A DNA stretch of 64,000 bases from a marine gamma proteobacterium HTCC2143 (GTDB taxonomy: Bacteria; Pseudomonadota; Gammaproteobacteria; Pseudomonadales; Dasaniaceae): contig AAVT01000005.1 in NCBI GenBank assembly GCA_000169075.1, positions 157,462 through 221,461 on the forward strand. The letters are read 5' to 3'. Both the position numbers and the translations under genes were made by a program. This document shows, piece by piece, positions 1 through 9,412 of this stretch (position 1 is its first letter; each line of letters begins with the position of its first letter). A model generated the notes under the pieces. That model was not told where the DNA came from and ran no database searches. It saw only the letters and a program-made list of their open reading frames with translations.

Positions 1-1092
1 GGCGCCCATGCCTAGTAACGCACCCAATAAATCGAAGATACGTCCCAGCGCATGAGTACGCCCCGATAGCGCCGCGGGAAAGTTAGGTTTGAGCAGAGTA
101 CCCTGCGGAATCCGAACATCTACCAAATCGTAAAAGCCATCGTTGAAGACAATTTGTGGGTCTACGACATTGATGGTGAAGGAACCAAAAAACATCTTGA
201 ACATGTCTTCGTTGAGATAGAAATTGACCGAGCTTTGGGCCTGTGGATCAGTGCCATCAAAGTCAAAGATTGCGACATCCCCTTCTCTCCACATCTTGCA
301 CTTGATTTTATAAGGCCCCATGCCCATACCGTCGTCACACAAATAATCCTCAAACTCCCGCGGTTCCTCCGGGATGAACATGGCAATGATATGTTTCATT
401 GCAACATAATTGCGTTGCAGCATAACGTCCATCGTGGTGACCAGAACGTCGTCGCCAAAACGCTCAGCTAACTCCACACACCTTTTGGCCGCGGTGTTGC
501 AGGCCGCCACAAGAGCGTTCAAATCAAAGCGGTTCCATTGAGGCGTACGAACGTTATGCAAAATCAATTCAAGTAGGTCAGACTGGAGAACGCCTTTTTT
601 ATACAGTTTTATCGGCGGGATGCGGATACCTTCCTGATAGATTGTAGTCGCCTCGATGGGTATTGAACCCGGCACCATACCGCCGTTATCCGACATATGA
701 CCGAACATAGCTGACCATGCTATATGCCGGCCATCCTTGAATACAGGTACCAATACTACCCAGTCAGGGAGATGCGACACTGCTGCATTACACATGTAGG
801 GATCGTTAGTGAGGATAATATCACCCTCCTCGATTTCCGCGTCGTAGGCCTCGAGAAAGGGTCCGATAAATGAACCAAACTGCCCAACTACCATTTTCCC
901 TTCAAGGTTTGCGATCATTGGAAAGCAGTCACCTTGCTCACGGATCCCCGGCGACATAGCTGTGCGAAACAACACCGCATCCATTTCTTCTCGCGCGTTC
1001 CGCAACGCATTTTCAATAATATCAACAGTGACGCCATCAACCTCGACGGTATTGAATGGCGTATTGTTGGTCTGGACGATTTGTGCCGTCAT
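1..1092 (-). CDS. hyuB: Hydantoinase B/oxoprolinase family protein, partial (C-terminus beyond left edge)
   Basis: The first 364 codons read from an ATG at 1092 leftward with no stop before the edge. The product has the HyuB pattern: an early segment reading EQGDCFPM, a TNDPY motif, and near the edge SGRTHALGRIFDLLGALLG, typical of the hydantoinase B/oxoprolinase family. Partnered with HyuA, these enzymes hydrolyse cyclic amides (hydantoins, 5-oxoproline) with ATP, or carboxylate ketones in the acetone carboxylase branch. The start lies 4 bp after the hyuA stop, so the two are co-transcribed and probably translationally coupled. The exact substrate cannot be read from sequence. Confidence 0.9.
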   Translation of the reverse strand, partial: MTAQIVQTNNTPFNTVEVDGVTVDIIENALRNAREEMDAVLFRTAMSPGIREQGDCFPMIANLEGKMVVGQFGSFIGPFLEAYDAEIEEGDIILTNDPYMCNAAVSHLPDWVVLVPVFKDGRHIAWSAMFGHMSDNGGMVPGSIPIEATTIYQEGIRIPPIKLYKKGVLQSDLLELILHNVRTPQWNRFDLNALVAACNTAAKRCVELAERFGDDVLVTTMDVMLQRNYVAMKHIIAMFIPEEPREFEDYLCDDGMGMGPYKIKCKMWREGDVAIFDFDGTDPQAQSSVNFYLNEDMFKMFFGSFTINVVDPQIVFNDGFYDLVDVRIPQGTLLKPNFPAALSGRTHALGRIFDLLGALLGMGA

Positions 1093-1096
1093 GTTC

Positions 1097-3163
1097 TTAT
1101 TCCCCTCGCATCGGGTTAATCAACAAGTTGCCCACAGCGTCTACTCGGGCATCGAAGCCAGGCAGCACAACCGTTGTAGAATCCATTTCACCGACAATCG
1201 CGGGTCCCGGAATCAACAGTCCCTCATGCAGTTTGTTACGGTCGTAAATGTAAATATCGTGCCACTGACCATCGTAATAGAACCGACTGTCCTGAACCCG
1301 GCATTCCTCCAAAGTCGTGCCCGCCTCACCGACTTTTAATTCGGCAATAGCTTTCGACTTCGCCTTGGCCAAAGCTCGTATCATTAATATTTCGTGGCCG
1401 TCATCTAACTTGAAGGTAAACAACTGCTCGTGCTCGGCGTCAAACTGTTTGGTCAGTAGCGCAACACCCTGAGTTCGCAAATCTGTGTCACTGAAGTCAA
1501 CGGTAATTTGGAAAGCTTGGCCCGCATAGCGTAAATCGGCCTGAAAGCTCACTTCGTGATCGGCGATGGGAATACCATCTGCGAGCAGCGATTCTCCAGC
1601 CTTCTGTTTCAATGTTTGTAAATCAGCCAGCAATTTTTCATCGGTTAAATCGCTCGCCATAATCAGGTAAGTACGTGCAGCCTCATCTTGCAGCTGTGTG
1701 GTTGCGTCGCCATAAGCACACAGCACTCCTGGTCCGGGTGGCACCACCACTGGCCAGGCATTGGTCAATATACCCAAAGCATTAGCATGCAAAGGGCCCG
1801 CACCACCAAAACCCACTAAAGCAAAATCTCGCGGATCGTGGCCCTGCTCAACTGACACCAGACGGAGCGCACCAAACATCGACTCATTGACGATCTTGAT
1901 AATACCTTCGGCCGCCGCCATCAGCTCTATCCCCATGGCGTCCGCTGTTTGCTGGACAGCCGCGACGGAAGCATCCCGATTAATATCCATCGCCCCGCCC
2001 AATTGCACGTCGGAGGGTAGGTAACCGAGCACCACATTGGCATCGCAAACGGTTGGTTGATCACCCCCTTTCATGTAACAGGCCGGACCTGGCACTGCCC
2101 CTGCAGACTCAGGGCCGACACGCAGCGCCTTGGTCAACGCTGGCACAAAGGCGATAGAACCGCCGCCCGCCCCTACCGTTCTTACGTCAACAGAGGGCGC
2201 ACGAACGCGGACATCACCTACGATAGTTTCCCGGCGCACTCTGGGTCGTGAGTTTTGGATTAGTGCAACATCCGTTGAGGTACCGCCCATATCAAAGGTC
2301 AGGATATTTTTAAACCCCGCGCGACTACAGAAATAAACCGCACCGGACACACCACCCGCGGGACCTGACATTAATAAATTAACTGGAGACTCCGAGGCGC
2401 CTCTGGCAGAGGCCAACCCTCCGTCTGAGCGAAGAATGGATAACTGTGTATCTACACCCATCGTGTCTTCAAGCGCCGCCTTCATGTTGCGAACATAGTT
2501 GGCTACTTCCGGGCGCACATAGGAATTGACGACGGTTGTCTCGGTACGCTCATATTCCTGCATTTCCGGTACAACGTCGCTAGAGATTGATATTGGTGTA
2601 TCGATGAAAATTTCAGCAGCAATATCCCGCGCCCGGCGCTCATGCTCGCCGTTAATATAGGCATTGATGAAACAAATGGTTAGTGCTTCGACGCCACCTC
2701 GATTACGCAAGCCTTGCAAGTCAACACGGAACTTATCCTCATCCAAACCCAGCACAATGGAACCGTCCGCCGCGATACGCTCACGGGCACCAATGGTCAA
2801 TTCCAGTGGCGCTAACAATGGCTTTTTAATGAAGCTGACCCAGCCACCAAGCCCACCGGGGCAAAAAGATCGCGCCACCTGCAAGGTATCTTCATAACCT
2901 GCCGTTGTCACTAAACCGACTTTCGCCCCCTTGCCGGTCAATACCGCGTTAGTAGCGACGGTGGTACCGTGCATGACGCGGTTTATCTCTGTGGGATTGA
3001 CGCCTGACGTTTCGCAAATTCGAGCGATGCCATTGAGCACTCCTATGGAGGAGTCTTCAGGGGTTGACGGTACTTTAGCCGTATAAGTGGCACCGGAATC
3101 TTCATTAATCAATAGTAGATCAGTAAAAGTACCCCCTACATCTACACCCAACCTGTAACTCAT
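1097..3163 (-). CDS. hyuA: Hydantoinase A/oxoprolinase family protein (ATP-dependent subunit)
   Basis: This 688-aa protein opens with the acetate-kinase/actin-like phosphate-binding motif DVGGTFTD (residues 8-15). It keeps HyuA hallmarks such as TNAVLTGKGAKVGLVTT, a central TFDMGGTSTDVAL and GFGGAGPLHA, at the usual family length of about 690 residues. HyuA supplies the ATP-dependent half of N-methylhydantoinase, 5-oxoprolinase or acetone-carboxylase-like enzymes, with HyuB as partner. The ATG at 3163 follows an AGGAAG ribosome site. It sits between a lyase gene upstream and hyuB downstream in one leftward operon. Family assignment is firm; the substrate is not known. Confidence 0.93.
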   Translation of the reverse strand: MSYRLGVDVGGTFTDLLLINEDSGATYTAKVPSTPEDSSIGVLNGIARICETSGVNPTEINRVMHGTTVATNAVLTGKGAKVGLVTTAGYEDTLQVARSFCPGGLGGWVSFIKKPLLAPLELTIGARERIAADGSIVLGLDEDKFRVDLQGLRNRGGVEALTICFINAYINGEHERRARDIAAEIFIDTPISISSDVVPEMQEYERTETTVVNSYVRPEVANYVRNMKAALEDTMGVDTQLSILRSDGGLASARGASESPVNLLMSGPAGGVSGAVYFCSRAGFKNILTFDMGGTSTDVALIQNSRPRVRRETIVGDVRVRAPSVDVRTVGAGGGSIAFVPALTKALRVGPESAGAVPGPACYMKGGDQPTVCDANVVLGYLPSDVQLGGAMDINRDASVAAVQQTADAMGIELMAAAEGIIKIVNESMFGALRLVSVEQGHDPRDFALVGFGGAGPLHANALGILTNAWPVVVPPGPGVLCAYGDATTQLQDEAARTYLIMASDLTDEKLLADLQTLKQKAGESLLADGIPIADHEVSFQADLRYAGQAFQITVDFSDTDLRTQGVALLTKQFDAEHEQLFTFKLDDGHEILMIRALAKAKSKAIAELKVGEAGTTLEECRVQDSRFYYDGQWHDIYIYDRNKLHEGLLIPGPAIVGEMDSTTVVLPGFDARVDAVGNLLINPMRGE

Positions 3164-3209
3164 ACTTGCTTCCTGTGCTATTTGCTTATCGGTCTATGTG
3201 TTGCTGTTA

Positions 3210-4124
3210 TCAGCCTGCTTGCTTGTTCATTCGTTTTTGCAGCCAAGGTTTAGCGCGCCCGCCAAGGGCCGTGCCAGTTAATTGTTCAGCGATATCAGAT
3301 GCACGCAACAGTGCCTTGATATCTACGCCGGTGGCAAAACCCATTTGCTCCAGCATCATAACGACATCCTCCGTTGCAACATTACCGCTCGCTCCCGGCG
3401 CAAAAGGACATCCGCCCAAACCTGCAATGGACGCTTCGAAGCGCCTAACGCCCGACTCCACTGCGGCGAATACGTTGGCAAGTCCCATAGCCCTGGTATC
3501 GTGAAAATGGCAACCTAGTCGCGCGGCACCGTTATCTGAGACCAAATCCGCCGTTAAAGAACGCACTTGCTGGGGATCTGCCGCGCCAATCGTATCGGCA
3601 ATCACCACCTGATTTGCGCCCAACGATAAAAAGTTAGCGGTCGAGGCTCGCACAACAGCTGGATCCGTAGGACCATCAAACGGACAGTCAAAAGCCACAG
3701 CAATAATTGCTGTTACTTCTATTTGCTCTGCCCTAGCCCTCGTCAGAATATCGGCTGTCACGCGGTCTGCTTGCAGCATACTCATGTTGACATTTTTCTT
3801 GGCCATACCATCGCTGGCATATAACACCATAGTCACAGCGCGCGCACCCGCCGCAACCGCGCGTTCATAGCCCTTCATATTTGGAATCAATGCGGTGTAA
3901 CGAACACCATTAGCCTTCGACAGGCCAGCAAAAACATCTTCGGTGCCCCTCATCGCTGGCACGGCCTTCGGCGACACAAAACTTCCCACTTCAATACTAC
4001 TTACACCGGCATCAGCAATGGCGTCAATTAATTGCAGACGCTGTCCGACATCGAGAATTATCGGCTGATTTTGCAGGCCATCTCTGGGACCCACATCGGT
4101 TATAACTATTTGTTCGTTCACCAC
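3210..4124 (-). CDS. Hydroxymethylglutaryl-CoA lyase-like protein (HMGL family)
   Basis: The 304-aa DRE-TIM metallolyase starts with ITDVGPRDGLQN, the metal- and substrate-binding segment of HMG-CoA lyase. Near the C-terminal third it has GLGGCPFAPGASGN, the signature loop carrying the catalytic cysteine. Classical HMGL splits HMG-CoA into acetyl-CoA and acetoacetate. In a cluster with a CoA transferase it may instead cleave another 3-hydroxy-3-methyl acyl-CoA made from the cluster's substrate (inference). I chose the GTG at 4124, six bases after an AGGAG; an upstream TTG at 4130 would abut that site. It lies between the CoA transferase and hyuA genes. Confidence 0.85.
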   Translation of the reverse strand: MVNEQIVITDVGPRDGLQNQPIILDVGQRLQLIDAIADAGVSSIEVGSFVSPKAVPAMRGTEDVFAGLSKANGVRYTALIPNMKGYERAVAAGARAVTMVLYASDGMAKKNVNMSMLQADRVTADILTRARAEQIEVTAIIAVAFDCPFDGPTDPAVVRASTANFLSLGANQVVIADTIGAADPQQVRSLTADLVSDNGAARLGCHFHDTRAMGLANVFAAVESGVRRFEASIAGLGGCPFAPGASGNVATEDVVMMLEQMGFATGVDIKALLRASDIAEQLTGTALGGRAKPWLQKRMNKQAG

Positions 4125-4159
4125 TTGCAACTCCTAGCAACTAACCTTTGATCGCAACA

Positions 4160-5362
4160 TTAACCGACCACCCCATCTCGTCGCAGCTGCTCTAACTGAG
4201 CTTCGTCTAACTGCAGAATACCGCGCAAGATTTCGTCATTATGACTACCAACCTCTCCACCCGGCCAATCGGTCCGGCCCGGGGTCGATTCCAGCTTCGG
4301 CAAAATAGCCGGAATCTTAAGTGGCTCTCCGTCTATTTCTACACATTCAAACATTTCTCTAGCAATATACTGTGGATCTTCCATCATGTCTTCCACACTG
4401 TAAATAGGTCCTACAGGCACTCGTTCGTTTTCCAGCATCTGACATATCTGCGTCGAAGAATTCCCGGCGCACCAGAGGCCAAGTACCTCATCGATCTCTG
4501 CCTCGTGAAGCACGCGTCCAGCATTATCTGCCATAGCGGGGTTGTCGGCCATATCCGCGCGTCCCGCTACTGTCATCAAACGCTTAAAAATAGAGTCTCC
4601 GTTACCGCCAATGATCACATATTTATCGTCTGAGCAGCGGTAGGTATTCGTCGGCACAATTCCCGTAATCGTTGTACCAGAGGGCTCTCGGACGGCGCCT
4701 GCACCATCGAACTCGGGCACAACTCCCTCCATCAGGTTGAAAATAGACTCATACAGCGCCACATCAACAACTTGCCCTTTGCCTGAATTGGGTTTGGATC
4801 GCTGAATCAAAGCCAGTGCAATTCCTAGGGCAGCATGAATGGCTGCAACCGTATCACCGAGACTAATATTGGGGCGCACAGGCGCTTCACCGGGATTACC
4901 GTTAACGTGGCGAAAGCCTCCAAACCCCTCAGTGACCGAGGCATAACCAGGCTTGCCCGCATAGGGGCCGGTCTGCCCGTAACCGGATATTCGCGCATAG
5001 ACTAAGCCCGGATTACGCGCCTTGACCTGATCTGGACCCAACCCCCACGTCTCCATGAGGCCGGGGCGAAAATTCTCAACCACCACATCGGCGGTATCCA
5101 TCAGCTGAAGGGCCAATTCACGACCACGCTCGGACTTTAAATCCAGCGTGACACTTTTTTTATTTCTCCCCAGACTTCGGTACCAAAGGGAAGTGCCATT
5201 ATGTAGCAAACGCCAGCCACGAACCGGATCACCACCCGGGGGCTCCACTTTAATCACCTCCGCGCCGAAGTAACCAAGAATGGTACCCGTAAACGGCCCG
5301 GCCAGCAGTTGACCCATTTCGATGACTCGCAGCCCCTCGAGGGGTCTCTCGGTCTCGCTCAC
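4160..5362 (-). CDS. CaiB/BaiF family (type III) CoA transferase
   Basis: A 400-aa CoA transferase of the formyl-CoA/L-carnitine CoA-transferase family. It begins PLEGLRVIEMGQLLAGPF, contains GAEVIKVEPPGGDP, VVENFRPG and SGYGQTGPYAGKPGY, and has an aspartate in SLGDTVAAIHA (about residue 170) where the family forms its acyl-aspartate intermediate. It would activate the carboxylic acid handled by the cluster. A longer frame reaches 5461, but its extra N-terminus is not family-like; the GTG at 5362 with AAGGCG upstream gives the normal length and start. First gene of the leftward operon, divergent from a GntR regulator. Confidence 0.9.
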   Translation of the reverse strand: MSETERPLEGLRVIEMGQLLAGPFTGTILGYFGAEVIKVEPPGGDPVRGWRLLHNGTSLWYRSLGRNKKSVTLDLKSERGRELALQLMDTADVVVENFRPGLMETWGLGPDQVKARNPGLVYARISGYGQTGPYAGKPGYASVTEGFGGFRHVNGNPGEAPVRPNISLGDTVAAIHAALGIALALIQRSKPNSGKGQVVDVALYESIFNLMEGVVPEFDGAGAVREPSGTTITGIVPTNTYRCSDDKYVIIGGNGDSIFKRLMTVAGRADMADNPAMADNAGRVLHEAEIDEVLGLWCAGNSSTQICQMLENERVPVGPIYSVEDMMEDPQYIAREMFECVEIDGEPLKIPAILPKLESTPGRTDWPGGEVGSHNDEILRGILQLDEAQLEQLRRDGVVG

Positions 5363-5437
5363 GATCTTTCGCCTTGATTTAACATGACTAGTACCCTGGC
5401 TATACCACAACAAAATCTTACTAAATTTGACCAACGT

Positions 5438-5453
5438 GTTATATACGTATAAC
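5438..5453. promoter_or_regulatory. Inverted repeat between CoA-transferase operon and gntR: candidate GntR operator
   Basis: The sequence GTTATATACGTATAAC has 6-bp arms GTTATA/TATAAC around a 4-bp centre. It lies about 75 bp upstream of the CoA-transferase start and about 165 bp upstream of the divergent regulator's start. GntR proteins of the HutC branch usually bind short AT-rich palindromes with GT...AC ends, so this is the natural candidate operator. The assignment is inference from position and symmetry. Confidence 0.5.
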
Positions 5454-5618
5454 AATAGCACATTGTTTTACTTCTGAAACACGTTATTTGTGCTCTAGAG
5501 CAAGGACGCTGTCAGTGGCTAGCCATTTGAGGCCGTGCCACCCGACAATAAAGAGTCCGCATCGGAAACGGTACAAGTTGACGTCCTATCAGATTATGTT
5601 TTCTTGAAGGCGCCGCGA

Positions 5619-6404
5619 ATGACTGCAATTACCCACTTTTTTAGTGAAACTCAACTCAACACATTGTCCTCCGAAGCACCGACACCCTTGTATTTCCAGC
5701 TATACACCCTGTTGAAGGAGTCAGTTCTCAACGGTACTTTTGGCAATGGCATGCAGATGCCTACAGAGCAACAGCTGGCAGAATCTTTCAGTGTGTCGCG
5801 GATAACTGCCAAGCGTGCAATGGATGAGCTGGCGGCTGAAGACTTGGTGCAGCGTCGCCGGGGAAAGGGAACACACGTCACCTATGACTATACACCAACA
5901 CCCGTGAGCGCCCCGCTCGTTGGTCTGCTGCTTGAAATCGAGAGCATGGCACGGCACTCAGATGTCAAGGTGCTGGACTGTAAAAAAATGCGACCACCGG
6001 CGAGCATCAGGGACGCACTAAAAATGAATGACAAAGAAGAAGCGCTGCATCTTGTGCGGGTGCGCTCGCGCCAGGGCCTGCCTTTCGGGCATCATGCCAG
6101 CTGGACAATTGGACTCGACAAGCCCGTCAGCAAGAAGGATTTTCAGCAATCAAGCCGATTGGATATTTTTCGCAAGCAGGACATCAAATTTACACATATT
6201 ACACAGACCATCAGTGCGATTTCGGCCACCGAGGCTCTAGCAGAATCACTGCAAACGACGGTTGGCGCGCCTCTGATAAGCCTAATACGCCATTCTTTTA
6301 TCACCAGAAATGGAGAGGAAGAGCTCGTAGATTACTTGCATGCCTGTTACCACCCAGATCGGTTCCAGTACAGTATGGACCTGAAAATGAATGCAAACAG
6401 CTAG
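5619..6404 (+). CDS. GntR family transcriptional regulator, HutC/UTRA subfamily
   Basis: A 261-aa regulator. An N-terminal winged helix (helix-turn-helix in TEQQLAESFSVSRITAKRAMDEL, wing RRRGKGTHV) is followed by a UTRA-type effector domain of about 150 residues with the HutC pattern RVRSRQGLPFGHHASW. Such proteins sense a small metabolite and usually repress neighbouring catabolic genes. I prefer the ATG at 5619, eight bases after GAAGG; a GTG at 5535 would add 28 residues without a good ribosome site. Divergent from the CoA-transferase operon and 10 bp from the convergent hydrolase gene, so it probably controls this island. Confidence 0.88.
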   Translation: MTAITHFFSETQLNTLSSEAPTPLYFQLYTLLKESVLNGTFGNGMQMPTEQQLAESFSVSRITAKRAMDELAAEDLVQRRRGKGTHVTYDYTPTPVSAPLVGLLLEIESMARHSDVKVLDCKKMRPPASIRDALKMNDKEEALHLVRVRSRQGLPFGHHASWTIGLDKPVSKKDFQQSSRLDIFRKQDIKFTHITQTISAISATEALAESLQTTVGAPLISLIRHSFITRNGEEELVDYLHACYHPDRFQYSMDLKMNANS

Positions 6405-6414
6405 TTCGATAAAG

Positions 6415-7014
6415 TTAGTCAGTTGGATCGGGCAAGCACGTGATCACGTCAGCAACCGAGACTACATCGGCATATTTTGCCTGAAGGTCATGTAAGTTAG
6501 CCTCATGAGCACCCTGATTACGATCACCCACCGCTTCACGCGGCACTATTACACGATAGTCATACTGCAGACCATCCACCGCAGTAGCTCGAACACAGCC
6601 ACTGGTCGTCAGTCCCGTCACTACCAGAGTATCAACTTGACACCGGCGCAGCCGCGCATCGAGATCTGTTTTATGAAAAGCGCTCGCCCACTGCTTCTCC
6701 AGCAATTCCTCGCCCGGCAACCGCGTCAACCGTTCATCCAGTTGCACCCAAACAGAATCGGGCGTCAACAGATTTAAGGCCTCAATACGCTGCCTAAACA
6801 CTCGCGCCTGATTGTTGTTGTGATAAACCACCGTTGTAAAAAAAATCGGCAATGATCGATGCCTAAATGCCCGCAATAACGCTTCGTTAGCAGACACAAC
6901 GTCCGGGCAATCTGACCCCAGCGGGCAAGCTGGGTCGGTAAAGCCCTTTATCATATCCACAACTATTAGCGCCGGCTTAGTACCCACCCCTAAGTCTTTA
7001 CGTTCAAGGTCCAT
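6415..7014 (-). CDS. Isochorismatase-family cysteine hydrolase (N-carbamoylsarcosine amidase-like)
   Basis: A 199-aa cysteine hydrolase with the family's catalytic triad in place: Asp20 in VVDMIKGF, Lys107 in EKQWASAF and Cys140 in TTSGCVRATA. The pattern is nearest to N-carbamoylsarcosine amidohydrolase-like members. That matters here because N-carbamoylsarcosine is the product of N-methylhydantoinase, the activity of some HyuA/HyuB pairs; a shared pathway is inference. The ATG at 7014 follows GGGAGGA by eight bases; an upstream start at 7047 has no such support. Convergent with the GntR gene. Confidence 0.82.
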   Translation of the reverse strand: MDLERKDLGVGTKPALIVVDMIKGFTDPACPLGSDCPDVVSANEALLRAFRHRSLPIFFTTVVYHNNNQARVFRQRIEALNLLTPDSVWVQLDERLTRLPGEELLEKQWASAFHKTDLDARLRRCQVDTLVVTGLTTSGCVRATAVDGLQYDYRVIVPREAVGDRNQGAHEANLHDLQAKYADVVSVADVITCLPDPTD

Positions 7015-7740
7015 CGTTGTATCCTCCCGTTTCCAAGTGCTACTCATACACTTCGGCTTCCTGGAATTATCTCAACCCCGCATGCCTCACGAACTCAAAC
7101 TGGCGGGGTGATGTAAACTGATCCCATAGTAGCAGAGGTTTATCGATTTGCAGTTATGCAGGTTACTTGGACCGGTCCAATACTCCGAACACGCCCCATG
7201 GTTCGATAGGACTATGACGACAATAGCGACGACCATCGATGTAGCCCTGCGCTATTCAACCGCCGCATGATATCTCAAGCTTTCTTCTGTTTATGAGAAA
7301 ACATAACCAATGCGATTCCTGCGCATGGTAACCAAAGGCGTATTGCAGACGTTCCCAGTGCAATACTTCCTTCATAACCAAACAATTCAAAAAACGGGTT
7401 CATACTTTTATTGGTGCCCAACGCTACCCAAGCGATAGCTGTGCCGGCGATAGCCCGAGCCATAGAGTAAAACGTAAATTAAGCCACTTACCCGCACTAA
7501 ATTTAACCCTATCGCTTACATCGCAGGCAGAGCTCAGAATCAACAGTCGCATCCGACGTGTGTATGGTTTCTTAGGCGCAGAGCTTGAGCAATTATTTAA
7601 AGAATAGGAACGATACGATCCATTGTTAACGGGTCATCACTGGAAGCGTCAATTTCTCTACATTACCATTGACGACATTTGGGCATGGTGGGACCAAGCC
7701 CCTCCTGCTGCAGGACATCATGACTATCGTAGTACGTTAA
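7015..7740. other. Gene-poor stretch between hydrolase and photolyase genes
   Basis: About 725 bp without a convincing gene. A 62-codon minus-strand frame at 7275-7463 encodes hydrophobic residues but has no ribosome site and no family I recognise. No repeats, tRNA or strong terminator were seen. It may contain decayed coding sequence, but nothing definite can be read. Confidence 0.4.
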
Positions 7741-9270
7741 CTAAAATAACGTTAACTGCCCTTCTGATGGAGTTTTTTTCATTTTTCTGAGGGCTTTTTT
7801 TCTACTGCCAAGCTTGTTGTATACCGTTTTTGATATCGCGTGGAACTGCTCACTCTTTTGTATTTCAGCCAGCTTTTCCTTCGCATCTTTTGCTGCTGAA
7901 GCATTATCAACAATAGGCTCTGAATAAACAGTACCGAGTATGCAGGAAGCGTCATCAATTAAGTTTTTGCCCCATGTCCAAGGTTCATGAATAAACTCGA
8001 TAGGGAGGTCCGCCAACTCCGGAACCCATTTGCGAATATAGTCACCGTTAGGATCATGTTCGATTGATTGTTTGACCGGGTTGTAAACCCGCATTGCATT
8101 GATCCCCGTGACACCTGACTGCATCTGTAGCTGACTGTAGTGAATACCCGGCTCAAAATCTGTAAATAGACGCGCCAAATGATCTCCTATGACCCGCCAA
8201 TCCAACCAAAGTTGATAACTCGCAAAGCTTACCAGCATGGCGCGCATTCGAAAGGTAATCCATCCGTCTGCAATAAGATTACGCATGCAAGCATCGATGA
8301 ATGGGTAGCCTGTATGCCCCGTTGCCCAAGCCTGATAACGCTCCTCATTATGGTCATTCTCACGCAATCCTTCAAAGGCAGGGTGCATGCAATGAGTTTC
8401 TATTGAGGGCTGGTCTTCAATTTTCTGAATAAAATGACAACGCCATGCTAATCGCGAATTAAAGGCCGTTAAATTTCGCCCGAATCGTTTTTTATCGTCA
8501 GTGTTGAGCTGTTGTTGTCTTTTTTTGACGGATTGCACAACCTCTCTCACGGAAAGGCTTCCCCAAGCAAGATGGGCTGAAAGTCGCGAGCAATAAACAG
8601 CCGATAATCTAGGGCCAGAGATATGGCGGAGGTAGCCAGATGAGCGATGATTCAAAAACCCTCTTAAATCATCAACAGCTGCATTACGACCACCATTTTG
8701 CACGGTTCCAACGAACTCTTCGCCAAACATCGGATCATCTTTAGGAGGTAGCTTGTCAGAGATATAACGCTGCAAAGGCTTTAGTTCTTTCGGCTTTTCT
8801 CGTATTTTTTCGACCATGCGCTTGGTTCGAATGACCGACCAATCATTACGCGACGCTAGCTTTCTCACAACGCCGTTTAATGGATATTCATGTATCGGAA
8901 TATTATTAAGCTCGCATATTTTTCTTACATTTATATCTCTTTGATAGGTCCAAAGATTACCGGTTTCTTCATGGGCATATATACCTTGAACATTGTAGTC
9001 CGAGTGAATATTTTCAATAGCTGCACACACATCCCCCACTTTAATTACCAGTGGCTGGCCTAAACTGGATACCGCAGTGTTTAAATCAGTCAGGCAATCG
9101 TGAATGAAATGCCAGTGACGTCTGGAACTAAAACTTTTTTTCCAATAGTCAGGCTCTACAACATACAACGGTAATATCGGTAAAGATAATTTTGACGCTG
9201 CCAGTAACGGGCCATGATCGTTTATCCGTAAATCACGTTTGAACCAAACAACATTAATCGTCTCTTTCAC
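7741..9270 (-). CDS. Cryptochrome/photolyase family flavoprotein
   Basis: A 509-aa protein of the DNA photolyase/cryptochrome superfamily. The N-terminal photolyase domain begins [17 protein letters not shown]. The C-terminal FAD-binding domain includes [31 protein letters not shown] and a [20 protein letters not shown] segment. It presumably repairs UV pyrimidine dimers or acts as a blue-light flavoprotein. Where E. coli PhrB has its surface-proximal tryptophan (GGWQW), this protein reads [10 protein letters not shown]. It ends GQLTLF, resembling a sliding-clamp motif. Start chosen at GTG 9270, one base after the DUF2256 stop; longer starts at 9282 or 9327 would overlap that gene. Confidence 0.88.
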   Translation of the reverse strand: MKETINVVWFKRDLRINDHGPLLAASKLSLPILPLYVVEPDYWKKSFSSRRHWHFIHDCLTDLNTAVSSLGQPLVIKVGDVCAAIENIHSDYNVQGIYAHEETGNLWTYQRDINVRKICELNNIPIHEYPLNGVVRKLASRNDWSVIRTKRMVEKIREKPKELKPLQRYISDKLPPKDDPMFGEEFVGTVQNGGRNAAVDDLRGFLNHRSSGYLRHISGPRLSAVYCSRLSAHLAWGSLSVREVVQSVKKRQQQLNTDDKKRFGRNLTAFNSRLAWRCHFIQKIEDQPSIETHCMHPAFEGLRENDHNEERYQAWATGHTGYPFIDACMRNLIADGWITFRMRAMLVSFASYQLWLDWRVIGDHLARLFTDFEPGIHYSQLQMQSGVTGINAMRVYNPVKQSIEHDPNGDYIRKWVPELADLPIEFIHEPWTWGKNLIDDASCILGTVYSEPIVDNASAAKDAKEKLAEIQKSEQFHAISKTVYNKLGSRKKALRKMKKTPSEGQLTLF

Positions 9271-9271
9271 G

Positions 9272-9412
9272 TCACTTATCACTTTTTGATGAACGCCGAC
9301 AGCGTTCAGAGCAGTACTTAACCTCACTCCAGACTTTTTCCCATTTCTTACGCCACGTAAACGGCCTCTTGCAAATGGGGCACTGTTTCTGTGGTAGATC
9401 AGATTTCTTCAT
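9272..9412 (-). CDS. DUF2256 small zinc-ribbon-like protein
   Basis: A 46-aa product starting [20 protein letters not shown] and ending with [10 protein letters not shown]: the DUF2256 pattern of two cysteine pairs (Cys11/Cys14 and Cys34/Cys38) around a Trp- and Lys-rich core. The four cysteines suggest a zinc-binding knuckle; the function is unknown. The ATG at 9412 lies downstream of a GGGACG stretch. The stop is separated by one base from the preferred photolyase start, so the two should be translationally coupled. My recollection is that DUF2256 genes often neighbour photolyase-family genes, which supports both calls. Confidence 0.85.
   Translation of the reverse strand: MKKSDLPQKQCPICKRPFTWRKKWEKVWSEVKYCSERCRRSSKSDK

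Noticed and set aside
5535..5618. Longer GTG start for the GntR regulator
   Set aside because: The extra 28 residues are not GntR-like and the downstream ATG has a much better ribosome site.
7275..7463. 62-codon hydrophobic minus-strand frame
   Set aside because: No ribosome site, no recognised family, and isolated; described only in the intergenic entry.
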